Below, in pieces: positions 28,372 through 29,716 of a DNA stretch of 29,716 bases (its first letter is position 1; each line of letters opens with the position of its first letter). The translations under genes and the position numbers were made by a program. Source of the DNA: a virus; the IMG/VR virus record IMGVR_UViG_3300031774_000095, positions 1-29,716 of that record; one strand, given 5' to 3'. The notes under the pieces are model-generated. The model was not told where the DNA came from and did no database searches. It saw only the letters and a list, made by a program, of their open reading frames with translations.

Positions 28372-28758
28372 ATGGCTGTAGACGGAAACGAGATCGGAAT
28401 CATCATCGGGAGCGACCTGATCGGCTCCCAGAGAGGCGCGACCATTACGCGCAGCGCAGAGATGCTAGACGTCTCATCAAAAGAAGACGACGACGCGTTC
28501 TTCCTGGCAGGAAAGCGAACAATGAACGTCGAGTGCAACGCCTTCTATGTATCAGGAAGCACCGCTTACGCCTCGCTGGTGACCGCTTACGAGGCGGGCA
28601 GCGTCGTCACTTTGGTCTGGAGTGATAACGCCAATTCGGGATCCCCGACTGCCGTGAAGACAGTAAGCGCATTGGTTCAAAACATGAGCGTAGACGCACC
28701 CGCTCACGGACCCGCCGAGATCAGCATCTCGCTTCAGGGGACGGGAAACGTCACCTGA
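28372..28758 (+). CDS. major tail (tube) protein
   Basis: 128 residues with AGGAGG before the ATG. Begins VDGNEIGIIIGSDLIGSQRGATITRSAEMLDVSSKEDDD: the short strand plus the SxEMxDVSSKxxD loop is typical of TP901-1-like tail tube proteins. Later TMNVECNAFYV and the C-terminal PAEISISLQGTG strand complete the fold. It is followed directly by the tail chaperones, as is the tube gene in most siphophages. Confidence 0.82.
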   Translation: MAVDGNEIGIIIGSDLIGSQRGATITRSAEMLDVSSKEDDDAFFLAGKRTMNVECNAFYVSGSTAYASLVTAYEAGSVVTLVWSDNANSGSPTAVKTVSALVQNMSVDAPAHGPAEISISLQGTGNVT

Positions 28759-29156
28759 TGAGCTTGACGGCTGACCAACTGCGAGGGCGCGCGCGCGTCC
28801 TGATCGACGGCGAAGAGCTCTTCCTTCGCTTCGATCAGGGCGCGCTCGCTCGCCTAATCGACCAGCTCGGTCTCGAGGGGCTCGTCTCGATCCCCAGTGC
28901 GGTCGCGCAGCTCGACCCGCAGACGCTCGCCGCCCTGGTTTGGGCCGGTCGTCTCTGGGAAGAGCCAGAGCTCGCGCTCGAGACCGTCGAGGGCTGGTGG
29001 TATCCCCTGCTCCCCACCTACAACGCCGCGCTCGAGGCGATCAACCTCGCGCTCTGGGGCGTCCCCGAACCGGAGCTCGAGGGAGGCAGCGACGACGACG
29101 TGGACCCTCACCACGCGGCGACTGGGACTTCGTCGCCGCGCGGCGCTTTGCAGTAG
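28758..29156 (+). CDS. tail assembly chaperone, G-like product
   Basis: 132 residues. Begins with the sequence LTADQLRGRARVLIDGEELFLRFDQGALARLIDQLG, a short beta-hairpin then helices, as in GTA/HK97 tail chaperones. The end (PELEGGSDDDVDPHHAATG) is an acidic, disordered tail. It overlaps the -1 frame that carries the second chaperone domain. TGATG overlap with the tail tube stop. Confidence 0.8.
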   Translation: MSLTADQLRGRARVLIDGEELFLRFDQGALARLIDQLGLEGLVSIPSAVAQLDPQTLAALVWAGRLWEEPELALETVEGWWYPLLPTYNAALEAINLALWGVPEPELEGGSDDDVDPHHAATGTSSPRGALQ

Positions 29157-29461
29157 TTCGATGGAGTTGGGAAGAGGAGCGCTTCTGGAAGACGACGCCC
29201 GCCGAGTTCAACGGCTACGCCGAAGAGTACGGCGAGCAGCAGAAAGCGAGGCTCGAGCTCGCACGAGCCGCGAGCTACTGGACTGCGGCCCTGGGGCGAG
29301 CGAAGACGATCCCGCAGTTCGAGCAGTGGATGAACCCGCCGAAGCCGGGACGCGCGCTTGAGGGTGAAGAGCTGGAAGAGCGAAAAGAGCAGCACGAAGC
29401 AATCGCGGAACGGTTTCGCGAGGTGATCGAGCAGAGGGAGAACGCGCAGCATGGCGACTGA
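29063..29461 (+). CDS. -1 frame extension of the tail chaperone (T-like domain)
   Basis: Open frame offset by -1 from the G-like gene, coding for a helical protein with DWDFVAARRFAVVRW and EERFWKTTPAEFNGYAEEY, the FWxxTPxEF pattern of tail assembly chaperone domains. No ATG, GTG or TTG lies at the junction; the nearest upstream codons fall in the non-coding-looking Arg-rich part. The product is therefore probably made by programmed -1 frameshifting as in lambda G/T. The start given is a candidate slip point (CCCC at 29063-29066), not a proven one. Confidence 0.65.
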   Translation, partial: PRTGARGRQRRRRGPSPRGDWDFVAARRFAVVRWSWEEERFWKTTPAEFNGYAEEYGEQQKARLELARAASYWTAALGRAKTIPQFEQWMNPPKPGRALEGEELEERKEQHEAIAERFREVIEQRENAQHGD

Positions 29462-29716
29462 AGTAGGCGCAGTAGAGGTCGTCCTTCGAGCTCGCATCGA
29501 CCAGCTCCAGCGCGACCTGAAGCGCGCCGAGGGCAGCACGAAGACGACCGCAAACCGGATGCGCGCGAATTTCGCGAAAATCGCGGCGAGCGTTCGGCAG
29601 GTCAAAGGAAACCTCGTCGGCGTCGCAGCGGTCGCGGGCGGTCTGGCGACCGGCGCGATGGCGAACCTCGCGCGGCAGGCGATCAAGACCGCGAACGACC
29701 TGGGCGACGTCGCCTC
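29451..29716 (+). CDS. tape measure protein, 5' end
   Basis: First 88 residues, running off the right edge of the window. ATEVGAVEVVLRARIDQLQRDLKRAEGST is the usual start of phage tape measure proteins, a coiled-coil initiating helix; the hydrophobic VAAVAGGLATGAMANLARQ follows. It fixes tail length and probably is the longest gene of the genome. Overlaps the T-like frame by 11 bases. Confidence 0.82.
   Translation, partial: MATEVGAVEVVLRARIDQLQRDLKRAEGSTKTTANRMRANFAKIAASVRQVKGNLVGVAAVAGGLATGAMANLARQAIKTANDLGDVA

Overview
The window is part of the genome (or integrated copy) of a temperate, lambda/HK97-type long-tailed phage of a GC-rich bacterium. It has an HK97 capsid, portal, protease and terminase set, a tail tube, tail chaperone and tape measure, a tyrosine integrase beside a tRNA-like attachment sequence, and a repressor/Cro-like control region. 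The host cannot be named from sequence alone. The integrase variant and the GC-rich codon use would fit a deltaproteobacterium-like host (Myxococcota and relatives), but that is inference. The window begins inside one tail gene and ends inside the tape measure gene, so the rest of the tail module lies outside it and the cut point is arbitrary.

Layout. 1-3306 (+): late tail or fibre genes, including a 561-residue fibre-like protein with 23-residue C-terminal repeats. 3306-4129 (+): lysis cassette of a membrane/coiled-coil protein, an M15 endolysin and a holin. 4138-5251 (+): a metallophosphoesterase and a small HExxH metalloprotein. 5163-9195 (-): a leftward cassette of 13 small genes joined by TAATG or ATGA overlaps or gaps of a few bases, mostly unknown, with an ArdC-like antirestriction protein as the largest. 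9196-9638: an operator pair and the putative attachment region. 9639-10845 (+): integrase and an overlapping zinc-ribbon gene. 13607-10842 (-): recombination genes (Sak4-like ATPase, SSB-like protein, PD-(D/E)XK nuclease), a terminator, then two small genes. 13608-14893: control region with three helix-turn-helix genes. 14893-19835 (+): Cro-like gene, O-like replication initiator carrying an internal iteron origin, DnaB-like helicase, small zinc protein, RuvC-like resolvase, MazG-like protein, ParB-like protein and a C5-cytosine methyltransferase. 19966-29716 (+): packaging, head and tail morphogenesis up to the tape measure.

How it works together. Seven copies of a 12-bp near-palindrome (consensus CCYGTTTTCRGG) sit in the intergenic regions in front of the leftward small-gene cassette, the recombination operon, the repressor/cro pair and the terminase genes. 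They look like operators of one phage repressor that holds all of these operons together. In two places the operator lies exactly one base upstream of a -10 hexamer. The replication origin is embedded in the O-like gene, as in lambda. A second genome-wide signal is the hexamer CTCGAG, present about 110 times by eye where about 10 would be expected. It occurs in all codon frames, and it is very dense in the terminase and portal genes but almost absent from the capsid gene. Together with the encoded solitary cytosine methyltransferase, this is the most unusual feature I can see.
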